Of a DNA stretch of 5,696 nucleotides, positions 1-5,652 are shown piece after piece. The stretch comes from an uncultured Clostridia bacterium (GTDB lineage Bacteria; Bacillota; Clostridia; Oscillospirales; Ruminococcaceae). The stretch is from the NCBI GenBank assembly GCA_947175655.1, contig CAMWNQ010000113.1, positions 1 through 5,696 of the forward strand. Reading direction: 5' to 3'. A program made the position numbers and the translations under genes. The notes under the pieces were generated by a model. It made no database searches, had not been told where the DNA came from, and saw nothing but the letters and a program-made list of their open reading frames with translations. The stretch's first letter is position 1; every line of letters starts with the position of its first letter.

Positions 1-47
1 GCATAATTAAGAATGCATAATTATGAATTATAAATTATGAATTATTG
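1..47 (+). repeat. AT-rich heptad repeat, copy R1
   Basis: A core at 3-24 (ATAATTAAGAAT followed by GCATAATTAT) leads into four tandem 7-bp units from 19 to 46: AATTATG, AATTATA, AATTATG, AATTATT, then G. The 22-bp core occurs again, exactly and inverted, at 2650-2671 (R3). It also occurs in a form shortened by 7 bp at 1996-2032 (R2). The copy may start before the window edge. Its last bases overlap the -35 box of the ydbST promoter. Such AT repeats are common between genes in some Clostridia; their function is not known to me. Confidence 0.75.
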
Positions 48-73
48 TAATATATGATATTTTATGATATAAT
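45..73 (+). promoter_or_regulatory. sigma-A type promoter for ydbS-ydbT
   Basis: A -35 box TTGTAA (45-50) is separated by 17 bp from a perfect -10 box TATAAT (68-73). The -10 is preceded by TG at 65-66, giving an extended -10 (TGaTATAAT). Transcription should start near position 80, about 30 nt before the TTG start of ydbS. No SigW-type (ECF) promoter is visible, although the Bacillus homologues are SigW-controlled. In DNA this AT-rich, chance TATAAT hits are frequent; spacing and position make this one credible. Confidence 0.65.
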
Positions 74-94
74 ATATTTAATATATATATGCTC

Positions 95-101
95 AGGGAG
101 G
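95..101 (+). promoter_or_regulatory. ribosome binding site deciding the ydbS start (TTG)
   Basis: AGGGAGG lies 8 nt before TTG at 110-112. The upstream in-frame ATG at 89 has only A/T bases before it and itself precedes this Shine-Dalgarno sequence. The TTG is therefore the likelier start. Confidence 0.75.
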
Positions 102-109
102 TTGATTTT

Positions 110-547
110 TTGAAAATATACAGTGCCGACAAAACACCTTTGAACATTATCAGAATCATTTCTGCATTAATTACAATCGTATTTCTTATAATATGCAGGT
201 ATTTCATTCCCTTTTATATGATTATGATTTCTATGATGTTCATATTCTCAGCATCAGGAATTATAATGATATTTTTTTATTTTCCGGCTATGTTCAGGAA
301 TATGGAATTCTGTATCGGGAACAATGAGATAAAAAAGAAAAACGGTGTATTCTTCAGACGTGAACAGACTGTCAATATATCATCAGTACAGTATATAACA
401 ACAGTCTGCTGTGTTTTCAGAAGGCTTGAAGGCTTCAACTTCATCATACTGAATATATACGGAGGCATTATGATATTGCCATTTTTAAGCAACAACACTT
501 TCAGAGAAATTACATCTGAAATAAACAGTACAGTAAGGGGTGATTAA
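110..547 (+). CDS. ydbS: YdbS-like membrane protein with one bacterial PH (bPH2/DUF304) domain
   Basis: A 145-aa membrane protein. Two hydrophobic segments (about residues 12-30 and 35-60) are followed by a cytosolic-type bPH2 domain (about 66-140). The domain shows the usual pattern: a short strand, a KNGVFFRREQTV turn (residues 78-88), an ISSVQYI strand and a final strand ending in ILPF. Size, layout and the following three-domain partner match B. subtilis YdbS (about 159 aa), which works with YdbT. In Bacillus that pair belongs to the SigW envelope-stress regulon and protects against peptides made by other bacilli; related PH-domain pairs occur in leaderless-bacteriocin export/immunity clusters. 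The molecular mechanism is unknown and the role here is inferred by family. The start is taken as TTG at 110 because a strong RBS lies just before it; ATG at 89 would add 7 residues but lacks an RBS. The 3' end overlaps ydbT by 8 bp, suggesting translational coupling. No signal peptide is seen. Confidence 0.8.
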   Translation: MKIYSADKTPLNIIRIISALITIVFLIICRYFIPFYMIMISMMFIFSASGIIMIFFYFPAMFRNMEFCIGNNEIKKKNGVFFRREQTVNISSVQYITTVCCVFRRLEGFNFIILNIYGGIMILPFLSNNTFREITSEINSTVRGD

Positions 548-1988
548 TCTGTATCACGAACACCCTCTTAAAATACTGAAATATTCCATAAAACATATAT
601 GGCTTCTTATATTCCCTCTGCTTCGAGGAATAAAGGCTTATCGTCTTGATGTAAACCGTCTTTATGAATGGCTTAAAGGGTCTTGGTTTGACATTCTTAT
701 AATACTGATAATTCTTTTTTTCGGATATCTGAAATGGTACTTCTCCACAGTATCAGCTGACGACTTTTCAATAAATCATCATAAAGGAATATTATTCAGG
801 ACAAAAACCTGTATGATTATAAAAAATATATCATCTGTTACTGTTGAAAAACCATTCTATCTCAGACCTTTCAAAGCAGTAGTTTTCTATGCCGATACAC
901 GTTCCGGAACTAATCCTGCAAATGATATGAAACTACTTTTAAAACAGAGTACAATAAAAATCATAATGGATAAAGTTCCTTCCGTTTCACATCAAAAAAG
1001 CAGAAAATACAGCTATAAACCCAGAATATTTCTGATATTCCTTTTTTCTGCACTTTTTTCAAGCAGTTTTTCCGGAGTAATCTATATTACTACATTCTTC
1101 TTTCAGGGTGGAGAGATTGCACTGGACATCATAAGAAAATCCATAGACATAATATCGGCTGAAACATCAAAATTTATCATTACAAAGGTACCGCCTGTAA
1201 TATGGAGTATAATAATCTTCATTCTTTCAACGTGGCTTCTCTCTTTCATAATAAATCTGATACGCTACACTGGTTTCAGCATCAGACACGATTCTGACAT
1301 AATACAGATTAAAAGTGGTTATTTTACAAAAAGACAGTTCAACATCTTCAAGAAAAAAATAAACTATATTGACATACATCAGAATCTGATTATGAAGCTT
1401 TTCAAAGTAATGTCAGTAAATATAAGCTGTTCGGGATACGGTTCAGGTACTAAAAATCTGCCTGTACTCGTACCGCTCGTCACAAGAAGAACCCTGAATG
1501 AAAATCTTTCGGACATAGTTCACGCACGGTTCAGTCTTAAAAAACAATACAAACCAAAAAAAACAAGTTTCTGGCAATATATATGGCTTTCTGTAATAAT
1601 ATCCGTCTCGATACTTCCGCTTACATCTCTTATAACATATTTTGTTCCGGATTTTTATAAGCTTGCTTTATTTATAACCGTAATGGCAGAGACTCCGGCG
1701 GTATGGTCAATAATAATAGGTCTGACAGCCCTGTTTTCAAGCGGAATTACATTCGATGAAGGATATATACAACTAAATTATGCAAAAGGATTTGTTTTTC
1801 ATACCGTTATTGCAGAACCTGAAAAAATCGTAAAATTTTGTATAAAACAGTCCATATTTCAGAGAATTTTTAAAAAATGTACTGTTTTTATATATATCGG
1901 AAGTGAAAAGCCCACTAAGCATATTATAAAAGCTATCCCACTTGATGATGCATATGAAGTTCTGGAAAAAATCAATAAAAGCTACTGA
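540..1988 (+). CDS. ydbT: YdbT-like membrane protein with three bacterial PH (bPH2/DUF304) domains
   Basis: A 482-aa protein close in length to B. subtilis YdbT (about 493 aa). Order of parts: an N-terminal HPL motif (residues 8-10) and hydrophobic helix (13-30); a membrane segment (49-69); bPH2 domain 1 (about 73-146, with HHKGILFRTKT); membrane segments (163-187, 219-241); bPH2 domain 2 (about 243-322, with IKSGYFTKRQFNIF and the IDIHQNLIMKLF strand-helix); membrane segments (344-368, 370-400); bPH2 domain 3 (about 402-478). It probably forms an inner-membrane complex with the preceding YdbS-like protein; a role in tolerance to membrane-active peptides is inferred from the family. No catalytic motif is visible. 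The start is uncertain. GTG at 540 gives an 8-bp overlap with ydbS but lies inside AAGGGGTGA (535-543), which itself looks like the Shine-Dalgarno sequence. In-frame ATT (543) or CTG (549), still giving a protein starting near YHEHPL, are possible starts. No clear intrinsic terminator follows. Confidence 0.8.
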   Translation: MINLYHEHPLKILKYSIKHIWLLIFPLLRGIKAYRLDVNRLYEWLKGSWFDILIILIILFFGYLKWYFSTVSADDFSINHHKGILFRTKTCMIIKNISSVTVEKPFYLRPFKAVVFYADTRSGTNPANDMKLLLKQSTIKIIMDKVPSVSHQKSRKYSYKPRIFLIFLFSALFSSSFSGVIYITTFFFQGGEIALDIIRKSIDIISAETSKFIITKVPPVIWSIIIFILSTWLLSFIINLIRYTGFSIRHDSDIIQIKSGYFTKRQFNIFKKKINYIDIHQNLIMKLFKVMSVNISCSGYGSGTKNLPVLVPLVTRRTLNENLSDIVHARFSLKKQYKPKKTSFWQYIWLSVIISVSILPLTSLITYFVPDFYKLALFITVMAETPAVWSIIIGLTALFSSGITFDEGYIQLNYAKGFVFHTVIAEPEKIVKFCIKQSIFQRIFKKCTVFIYIGSEKPTKHIIKAIPLDDAYEVLEKINKSY

Positions 1989-1990
1989 TT

Positions 1991-2032
1991 AATTCATAAT
2001 TAAGAATTATGAATTATACATTATAAATTATT
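1991..2032 (+). repeat. AT-rich heptad repeat, copy R2, with a perfect 11-bp hairpin
   Basis: Same family and orientation as R1. From 1996 it matches R1 but lacks one 7-bp block (GCATAAT) after AAGAAT and has two substitutions. Units AATTATG, AATTATA, CATTATA and AATTATT run from 2005 to 2032. The left end forms a perfect inverted repeat: AATTCATAATT (1991-2001), loop AAG, AATTATGAATT (2005-2015). The copy fills the gap between the ydbT stop codon (ends 1988) and the stop of the convergent relic gene (2034-2036). The hairpin is all A/T and has no U-tract, so it is not a normal terminator. Confidence 0.7.
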
Positions 2033-2033
2033 C

Positions 2034-2583
2034 TCAGAAATTATTGACGAATTCAGAATATTCACTTTCATTCAGATTTGCTGGTTCTTCTGTTTCTTCA
2101 TAAGCATCATATTTGCCATCAAATACTTTCCGGAAGTTTTCAGGTCTGATAATCTAGTGAAAATCTGCTTTCCATACCATTTTATTATCCTTTTTCTGAC
2201 CTTTAAGGAAAATATTCCGTTTAGCCTTTTCAAATACTTCTTTTATATCATTTTCCGAAAATACAGACAACAGATTTTTTGTATTTTTTTATATCTTTTT
2301 TATTTATTTTTTTTGTTTTTGGAAGAGAGCGACAAACGTCGCTATAAATTTTCAACAGGTTCTCTGTCTCGACGGAGAACCTTTCTGCTTCTATATCATT
2401 TTCTATATCACTTACTATCTCATTAACTATATCTATATCTCTTTCTATATCAGCTTGCTTTTGTTTGCATATACTGGCTCTCCCCTTTTTGCCGTATTCA
2501 GAACGTTTTCTGCATATTTCTTTATCTTTTTCTGTATCACATTCAATTGTTCTTGACATAAAACTGAATGCCATATGTAACAT
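2034..2583 (-). pseudogene. decayed phage/plasmid-type replication protein (DUF6291/DnaD-like), N-terminus missing, two frameshifts
   Basis: Three frames read in series on the - strand give one recognisable protein. Segment 1 (2583 down to about 2290) has AFSFMSRTIECDTEKDKE, then CRKRSEYGKKGR and KQKQAD. An acidic D/I/E-rich linker follows, then LLKIYSDVCRSLPKTKKI. Segment 2, shifted +1, runs to about 2150: LSVFSENDIKEVFEKAKRN, IFLKGQKKDNKMVWKADFS. Segment 3, shifted +1 again, ends at TGA 2034-2036: IIRPENFRKVFDGKYD, then an acidic tail. This order (AFxF helix, RSExGKKG, low-complexity linker, LPK helix, FLKG...W.A.F.W(I/L)...KV.(D/E)GKYD) is what I know of phage and mobile-element replication proteins carrying DUF6291 plus a conserved C-terminal domain. 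The first shift lies in A-rich DNA, a likely slippage site. Near the second, TAG stands where the family has Trp. The N-terminal half is lost where the glgA terminator begins. Family naming is from memory; the pseudogene status is well supported. Confidence 0.72.
2328..2382. repeat. two short GC-richer inverted repeats inside the relic gene
   Basis: AGCGAC (2328-2333), loop AAAC, GTCGCT (2338-2343) is a perfect 6-bp dyad. AGGTTCTC (2357-2364) and GAGAACCT (2375-2382) form a perfect 8-bp dyad around a 10-nt loop. Neither is followed by a U-tract on either strand, so they are not obvious terminators. The first encodes part of the conserved SDVCRS stretch of the relic and may simply be chance. 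Confidence 0.4.
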
Positions 2584-2589
2584 ACCGAC

Positions 2590-2631
2590 AAAAAAATCCC
2601 GATATTTAAACTGTTACGTTTAAATATCAGG
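2590..2631 (-). terminator. intrinsic terminator of glgA
   Basis: Reading the - strand, CCTGATATTTAAAC (2631-2618), a 6-nt loop and GTTTAAATATCGGG (2611-2598) form a 14-bp stem. A single U followed by a G in place of C is tolerated as a U-G wobble pair. The stem is followed by a run of seven T (2596-2590). On the + strand the same position is a C-A mismatch and the following tract is A, so only - strand transcripts, those from glgA, should terminate here. It lies about 40 nt beyond the glgA stop codon. Confidence 0.85.
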
Positions 2632-2640
2632 AAAAAAATT

Positions 2641-2671
2641 CAATAATTTATAATTATGCATTCTTAATTAT
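2641..2671 (-). repeat. AT-rich heptad repeat, copy R3, abutting the glgA stop codon
   Basis: On the - strand this copy has the same 22-bp core as R1 (2671 down to 2650), then ends in AATTATT and G exactly like R1. It has two heptads instead of four, a 14-bp difference. The core begins with the last base of the glgA TGA stop (2671). It is inverted relative to R1 and R2, so R2 and R3 bracket the replication-gene relic as inverted copies. It lies in the glgA 3' untranslated region, before the terminator hairpin. Confidence 0.75.
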
Positions 2672-4128
2672 CAATTCCAAGAACACATCCAATTATAAAT
2701 ACCTTCATACTGTTTTGCAGAACTGTTCCAAGAGAAGTCCTTTGCCATACCTCTCTTAATCATCTTTTCCCATTCGCTCTTTGAATCAAAGAATACACTC
2801 TTTGAATAATTTATAACATTAAGCATTTCTTCAGCGTTATAATTTGCAAATGAGAAGCCTGTACCTTTTCCCTCATACTGATTATAAGGTTCAACAGTAT
2901 CTTTAAGACCGCCTGTTTCTCTTACTATCGGAACTGTTCCGTATCTAAGTGACATAAGCTGAGTAAGTCCGCAAGGTTCAAAGAGTGACGGTACCATCAT
3001 AGCATCAGCAGCAGCATAAAGTTTATGTGCGAGGTCGTCTGAATAGAGAATATTTGCAGATACTCTGTTAGGATACTTCCAAGCATAATGTTTAAACAGG
3101 TTTTCATATCTGCTCTCGCCTGTACCAATTACAACAAGCTGTGTATTTTCATCAACAATTCTTTCTATTGTATACTGTACAAGATCGAGTCCCTTCTGGT
3201 CAGTGAGACGTGAAATAATAGCAATCATATATTTGTTAGGATCTTGTGGAAGACCGAGTTGCTTCTGGAGTTCAGCCTTGTTTACAGCCTTACCCTTCTT
3301 TACATTCTTTGCTGAATATTTATAGTAAAGATGGTCATCAGTTTCAGGATTGAATATATTATAGTCTATACCATTCACTATGCCTCTGAGGTTCATAGTT
3401 CTCGCCCTGAGAAGACCATCAAGACCCTCTCCATAGAATGGATATTTTATTTCCTGCGCATAAGTTTCTGATACAGTCGTTATATAATCTGCATAGACGA
3501 GTCCGCCTTTAAGCATATTTGCATCTTTCTTGTATTCAAGCTTGTCGGGAGTGAACATATAGTCAGGAAGATTTGTATTGTATTTAAAAGTATCAATATT
3601 CCATACACCTTGGAATCTGAGGTTGTGGATAGTCATTATTGATTTTGTATTGTTGTAGAACGGATGAGATGCAAAAGTAGATTTGAGAAATACCGGAATA
3701 AGTGATGCCTGCCAGTCGTGACAGTGAATTATATCTGGACAGAAACCAACAACAGGCATTATTGCGAGAACAGCTTTACAGAAGAATGTAAAACGTTCAA
3801 TATCCCACTTAAGGTCTGATGAATATGGGGTATTACACTTGAAATAATATTCATTGTCAACAAAATAGAATTTTACTCCTTCATATTCATATTCCATTAT
3901 TCCTACGTGAGTGCCAACAATTCTTTTTCCATAATCCATATAAAAATGTGATACATATTTGAAGTTATCACGATATTTTGCAGGAATACAGGTATAATAA
4001 GGCATAATAACTCTTACATCAAATTCCTTTCTGTCAAGATATTTCGGAAGTGCACCTACAACATCAGCAAGACCGCCTGTTTTTATAAATGGTACACATT
4101 CAGATGATGCAAATAAAATTTTCTTCAT
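2671..4128 (-). CDS. glgA: glycogen synthase (ADP-glucose:glycogen glucosyltransferase, GT5)
   Basis: A 485-aa cytosolic enzyme, full length for bacterial GlgA, adding glucose from ADP-glucose to alpha-1,4-glucan ends. The N-terminal Rossmann-like half (about residues 1-250) begins KKILFASSECVPFIKTGGLADVVG with the ADP-glucose-binding KTGGL motif at 16-20. It also contains HDWQ (137-140), TIHNLRFQG (166-174), TVSETYAQEI (218-227) and NGID (252-255). The C-terminal half has SRLTDQKG (306-313, with the catalytic Arg and Lys of GT5), GTGE (335-338), PSLFEPCGLTQL (380-391, the E-x7-E type region) and YGTVPIVRETGGL (396-408). All expected motifs are intact. The start at 4128 is chosen because AGGAGTG lies 5 nt upstream and a promoter lies beyond it. 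The frame stays open 45 codons further, but that extension covers the promoter and is not GlgA-like. It is transcribed alone here, with its own promoter and terminator. Other glycogen genes (glgC, glgD, glgB, glgP) are not in the window. Confidence 0.96.
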   Translation of the reverse strand: MKKILFASSECVPFIKTGGLADVVGALPKYLDRKEFDVRVIMPYYTCIPAKYRDNFKYVSHFYMDYGKRIVGTHVGIMEYEYEGVKFYFVDNEYYFKCNTPYSSDLKWDIERFTFFCKAVLAIMPVVGFCPDIIHCHDWQASLIPVFLKSTFASHPFYNNTKSIMTIHNLRFQGVWNIDTFKYNTNLPDYMFTPDKLEYKKDANMLKGGLVYADYITTVSETYAQEIKYPFYGEGLDGLLRARTMNLRGIVNGIDYNIFNPETDDHLYYKYSAKNVKKGKAVNKAELQKQLGLPQDPNKYMIAIISRLTDQKGLDLVQYTIERIVDENTQLVVIGTGESRYENLFKHYAWKYPNRVSANILYSDDLAHKLYAAADAMMVPSLFEPCGLTQLMSLRYGTVPIVRETGGLKDTVEPYNQYEGKGTGFSFANYNAEEMLNVINYSKSVFFDSKSEWEKMIKRGMAKDFSWNSSAKQYEGIYNWMCSWN

Positions 4129-4133
4129 AGAAT

Positions 4134-4140
4134 CACTCCT
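4134..4140 (-). promoter_or_regulatory. ribosome binding site fixing the glgA start
   Basis: AGGAGTG read on the - strand ends 5 nt before the ATG at 4128-4126 (7 nt counted from AGGAG). It selects MKKILFASSE as the N-terminus over the longer open frame that reaches 4263. Confidence 0.85.
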
Positions 4141-4191
4141 AAAATTATTACCGAATTTTGAAAACAAAAAATTAAAAACTTTCATAATTAT

Positions 4192-4220
4192 ATTATAATA
4201 CAAAAAAAAGAATAAGTCAA
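4192..4220 (-). promoter_or_regulatory. strong sigma-A type promoter of glgA
   Basis: On the - strand TTGACT (4220-4215) is followed by a 17-bp spacer containing eight consecutive T and then a perfect TATAAT (4197-4192). Predicted transcription start is near 4185, giving a leader of roughly 57 nt with no evident riboswitch. No operator dyad stands out. Confidence 0.85.
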
Positions 4221-4261
4221 GAGAAAAATTGTAAAAAATTCCTAATTTGCAATCACAATCC

Positions 4262-4315
4262 ATAATTATAAATTATATATTACGGATTAATTATGCATTA
4301 TAAATTATACATTAT
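4262..4315. repeat. AT-rich heptad repeat, copy R4 (long, interrupted)
   Basis: Tandem 7-bp units on the + strand: AATTATA (4264-4270), AATTATA (4271-4277), TATTACG (4278-4284). A four-base break GATT (4285-4288) precedes AATTATG (4288-4294 sharing a base register), CATTATA (4295-4301), AATTATA (4302-4308) and CATTATT (4309-4315). It is more diverged than R1-R3 and its orientation is ambiguous, though the - strand contains the AATGCATAATTA piece of the R1 core. It lies between the ackA terminator and the glgA promoter. Confidence 0.6.
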
Positions 4316-4322
4316 TAATTTT

Positions 4323-4353
4323 AAAAAAATTCCCCGCATTTTAAAATACGGGG
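4323..4353 (-). terminator. intrinsic terminator of ackA
   Basis: On the - strand CCCCGTAT (4353-4346) and ATGCGGGG (4339-4332) form a stem that can extend through TTT/AAA towards the loop, followed by AA and a run of seven T (4329-4323). One pair is a U-G wobble on the - strand but a C-A mismatch on the + strand, supporting termination of - strand transcripts. It lies about 70 nt beyond the ackA stop and separates ackA from glgA. Confidence 0.88.
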
Positions 4354-4421
4354 AAAAGTATTTTTTTATTGAAATCTATTGATTTTTGTCGTATTATAGT
4401 GTTATAATAGACAGAGCACTA

Positions 4422-5624
4422 TTATTTTTCAGAAACAAGTGCAAGAGTATCTCTGGCAATAAGGAGTTCTTCATTTGTAGGAACTATCCATACTTCTGTT
4501 TTTGAATCAGGAAGTGAGATTTTACAAAGCTTGCCTCTTGTTGAATTATTCAGTTCCTTGTCGATTTTTATGCCGAAGTATTCCATATCTTCGCATACTC
4601 TTTCTCTTGTAGGAGCATCGTTTTCACCGATACCGCCTGTGAATATAACAGCGTCAAGACCGTTCATTACAGCAGTATATGAACCGATGTATTTCTTGAT
4701 TTCATATGCAAACATATCACCTACGAGCTTTGCTCTTTCATTTCCTTCCTTTGCAGCAGCTGAAATTTCACGGTTATCAGAGGATATACCTGATATTCCA
4801 AGGAAGCCTGACTTCTTGTTCATATAGTCACTCATTTCAGAAGTTGTAAAGCCGTGTTTTTGTGCAACGAATGTTACTGCTGAAGGGTCAACGCTTCCTG
4901 TACGTGTTCCCATTACAACGCCGTCAAGAGGAGTAAAGCCCATAGAAGTATCAATGGATTTTCCTTCCTTTACAGCTGTTACTGATGAACCGTTTCCGAG
5001 ATGACAAGATACTATTTTAAGGTCTTTCAAATCCTTACCCATAGCTTCAGCAAGTGCTGATGTTACGAATCTGTGTGAAGTACCGTGGAAGCCATATTTT
5101 CTTACGTGATATTTTTCATAGTCTTCATAAGGGAAACCGAACATATACGCACGTTCAGGCATAGTCTGATGGAATGCAGTATCAAAAACAGCAACCTGAG
5201 GAACATTTTCAGGTATAACCTTCTTGCAGGCTCTGAGTGCAAGTGCGTGAGGGTGATTATGTACCGGAGCAAGTTCACGGAGTTCATCAATCTTATCAAT
5301 AACATCATCATCAATGAGAGTTGTCTGGTCGAAAACTTCCGCACCCTGAACAATTCTGTGACCTACTGCTGAAATTTCATCCATACTCTTTATAACGGCA
5401 TAATCACCTGTTGTAAGAGTTTCAACAAGCTTCTGGAAAGCCTCTGTATGAGTAGGGAAATTACAGTCAGCATCAAAACTTCTGCCGTCACCTGTCTTGT
5501 GTGAGATATGACCATCAATACCAATTCTGTCGCAGTTGCCTTTAGCTATAACGCTTTCATCTTTCATATCAATAAGCTGATATTTGAGTGATGAACTTCC
5601 TGCATTAACTACCAAAATAATCAT
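4422..5624 (-). CDS. ackA: acetate kinase
   Basis: A 400-aa cytosolic enzyme of usual family length, interconverting acetyl phosphate + ADP and acetate + ATP; in fermenters it is the main ATP-yielding step of acetate production. The ASKHA-fold motifs are complete: NAGSSSLKY (7-15; N7, S10, S12, K14), GHRIVQG (88-94, R90), APVHNHPH (119-126), FDTAFH (147-152, catalytic D148), YGFHGTSH (177-184, H180), CHLGNGSS (207-214, H208 and N211), MGTRTGSVDP (238-247, R241), FTGGIGEN (328-335) and PTNEE (382-386). The start is ATG at 5624, 9 nt after an AAAGGA site. A TTG three codons upstream (5633) is closer to the RBS than usual and would add MFL before the conserved N-terminus. The usual partner pta is not within the window on the downstream side; what lies upstream of 5696 cannot be seen. 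The gene ends at its own terminator and is not co-transcribed with glgA in any obvious way. Confidence 0.97.
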   Translation of the reverse strand: MIILVVNAGSSSLKYQLIDMKDESVIAKGNCDRIGIDGHISHKTGDGRSFDADCNFPTHTEAFQKLVETLTTGDYAVIKSMDEISAVGHRIVQGAEVFDQTTLIDDDVIDKIDELRELAPVHNHPHALALRACKKVIPENVPQVAVFDTAFHQTMPERAYMFGFPYEDYEKYHVRKYGFHGTSHRFVTSALAEAMGKDLKDLKIVSCHLGNGSSVTAVKEGKSIDTSMGFTPLDGVVMGTRTGSVDPSAVTFVAQKHGFTTSEMSDYMNKKSGFLGISGISSDNREISAAAKEGNERAKLVGDMFAYEIKKYIGSYTAVMNGLDAVIFTGGIGENDAPTRERVCEDMEYFGIKIDKELNNSTRGKLCKISLPDSKTEVWIVPTNEELLIARDTLALVSEK

Positions 5625-5633
5625 TAAAAACAA

Positions 5634-5639
5634 TCCTTT
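5634..5639 (-). promoter_or_regulatory. ribosome binding site of ackA
   Basis: AAAGGA on the - strand (5639-5634) lies 9 nt before ATG 5624-5622. It directly abuts TTG 5633-5631, which makes TTG an unlikely start. Confidence 0.7.
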
Positions 5640-5652
5640 CAGTTATTTGTAA

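Noticed and set aside
1..47. Heptad repeats as a CRISPR array
   Set aside because: The units are 7 bp and directly tandem with no spacers.
2157..2426. + strand open frame of 89 codons
   Set aside because: It is antisense to the relic gene, its Phe/Leu/Tyr-rich product reflects A-rich codons on the other strand, and it has no RBS.
2248..2583. Open frame of 111 codons on the - strand as an intact small gene
   Set aside because: Its C-terminal residues lose family resemblance where the +1 frame picks it up, there is no RBS before the ATG at 2583 (it follows the glgA terminator T-tract), and it is better read as segment 1 of the broken replication gene.
4141..4185. Riboswitch in the glgA leader
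   Set aside because: The leader is only about 57 nt, almost all A/T, with no conserved aptamer motif or alternative terminator hairpin.
4129..4263. N-terminal extension of glgA by 45 codons
   Set aside because: It overlaps the glgA promoter (4192-4220) and RBS, and GlgA proteins begin at the MKKILF-type strand.
4392..4409. TATTATA-GTGT-TATAATA dyad just downstream of ackA, with TTGATT 18 bp before a + strand TATAAT (a possible antisense promoter)
   Set aside because: Such matches are expected by chance in DNA this AT-rich; there is no downstream + strand gene and no U-tract for a terminator.
4531..5372. Open frames on the + strand (4531-4827, 5085-5372) and a second - strand frame (5102-5353) inside ackA, plus 277-498 (-) inside ydbS
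   Set aside because: They lie fully inside strongly supported genes in other frames, have no RBS, and their products look like codon shadows.
5625..5633. TTG start for ackA three codons upstream
   Set aside because: It touches the RBS with no spacing, and the conserved AckA N-terminus begins with the ATG at 5624.
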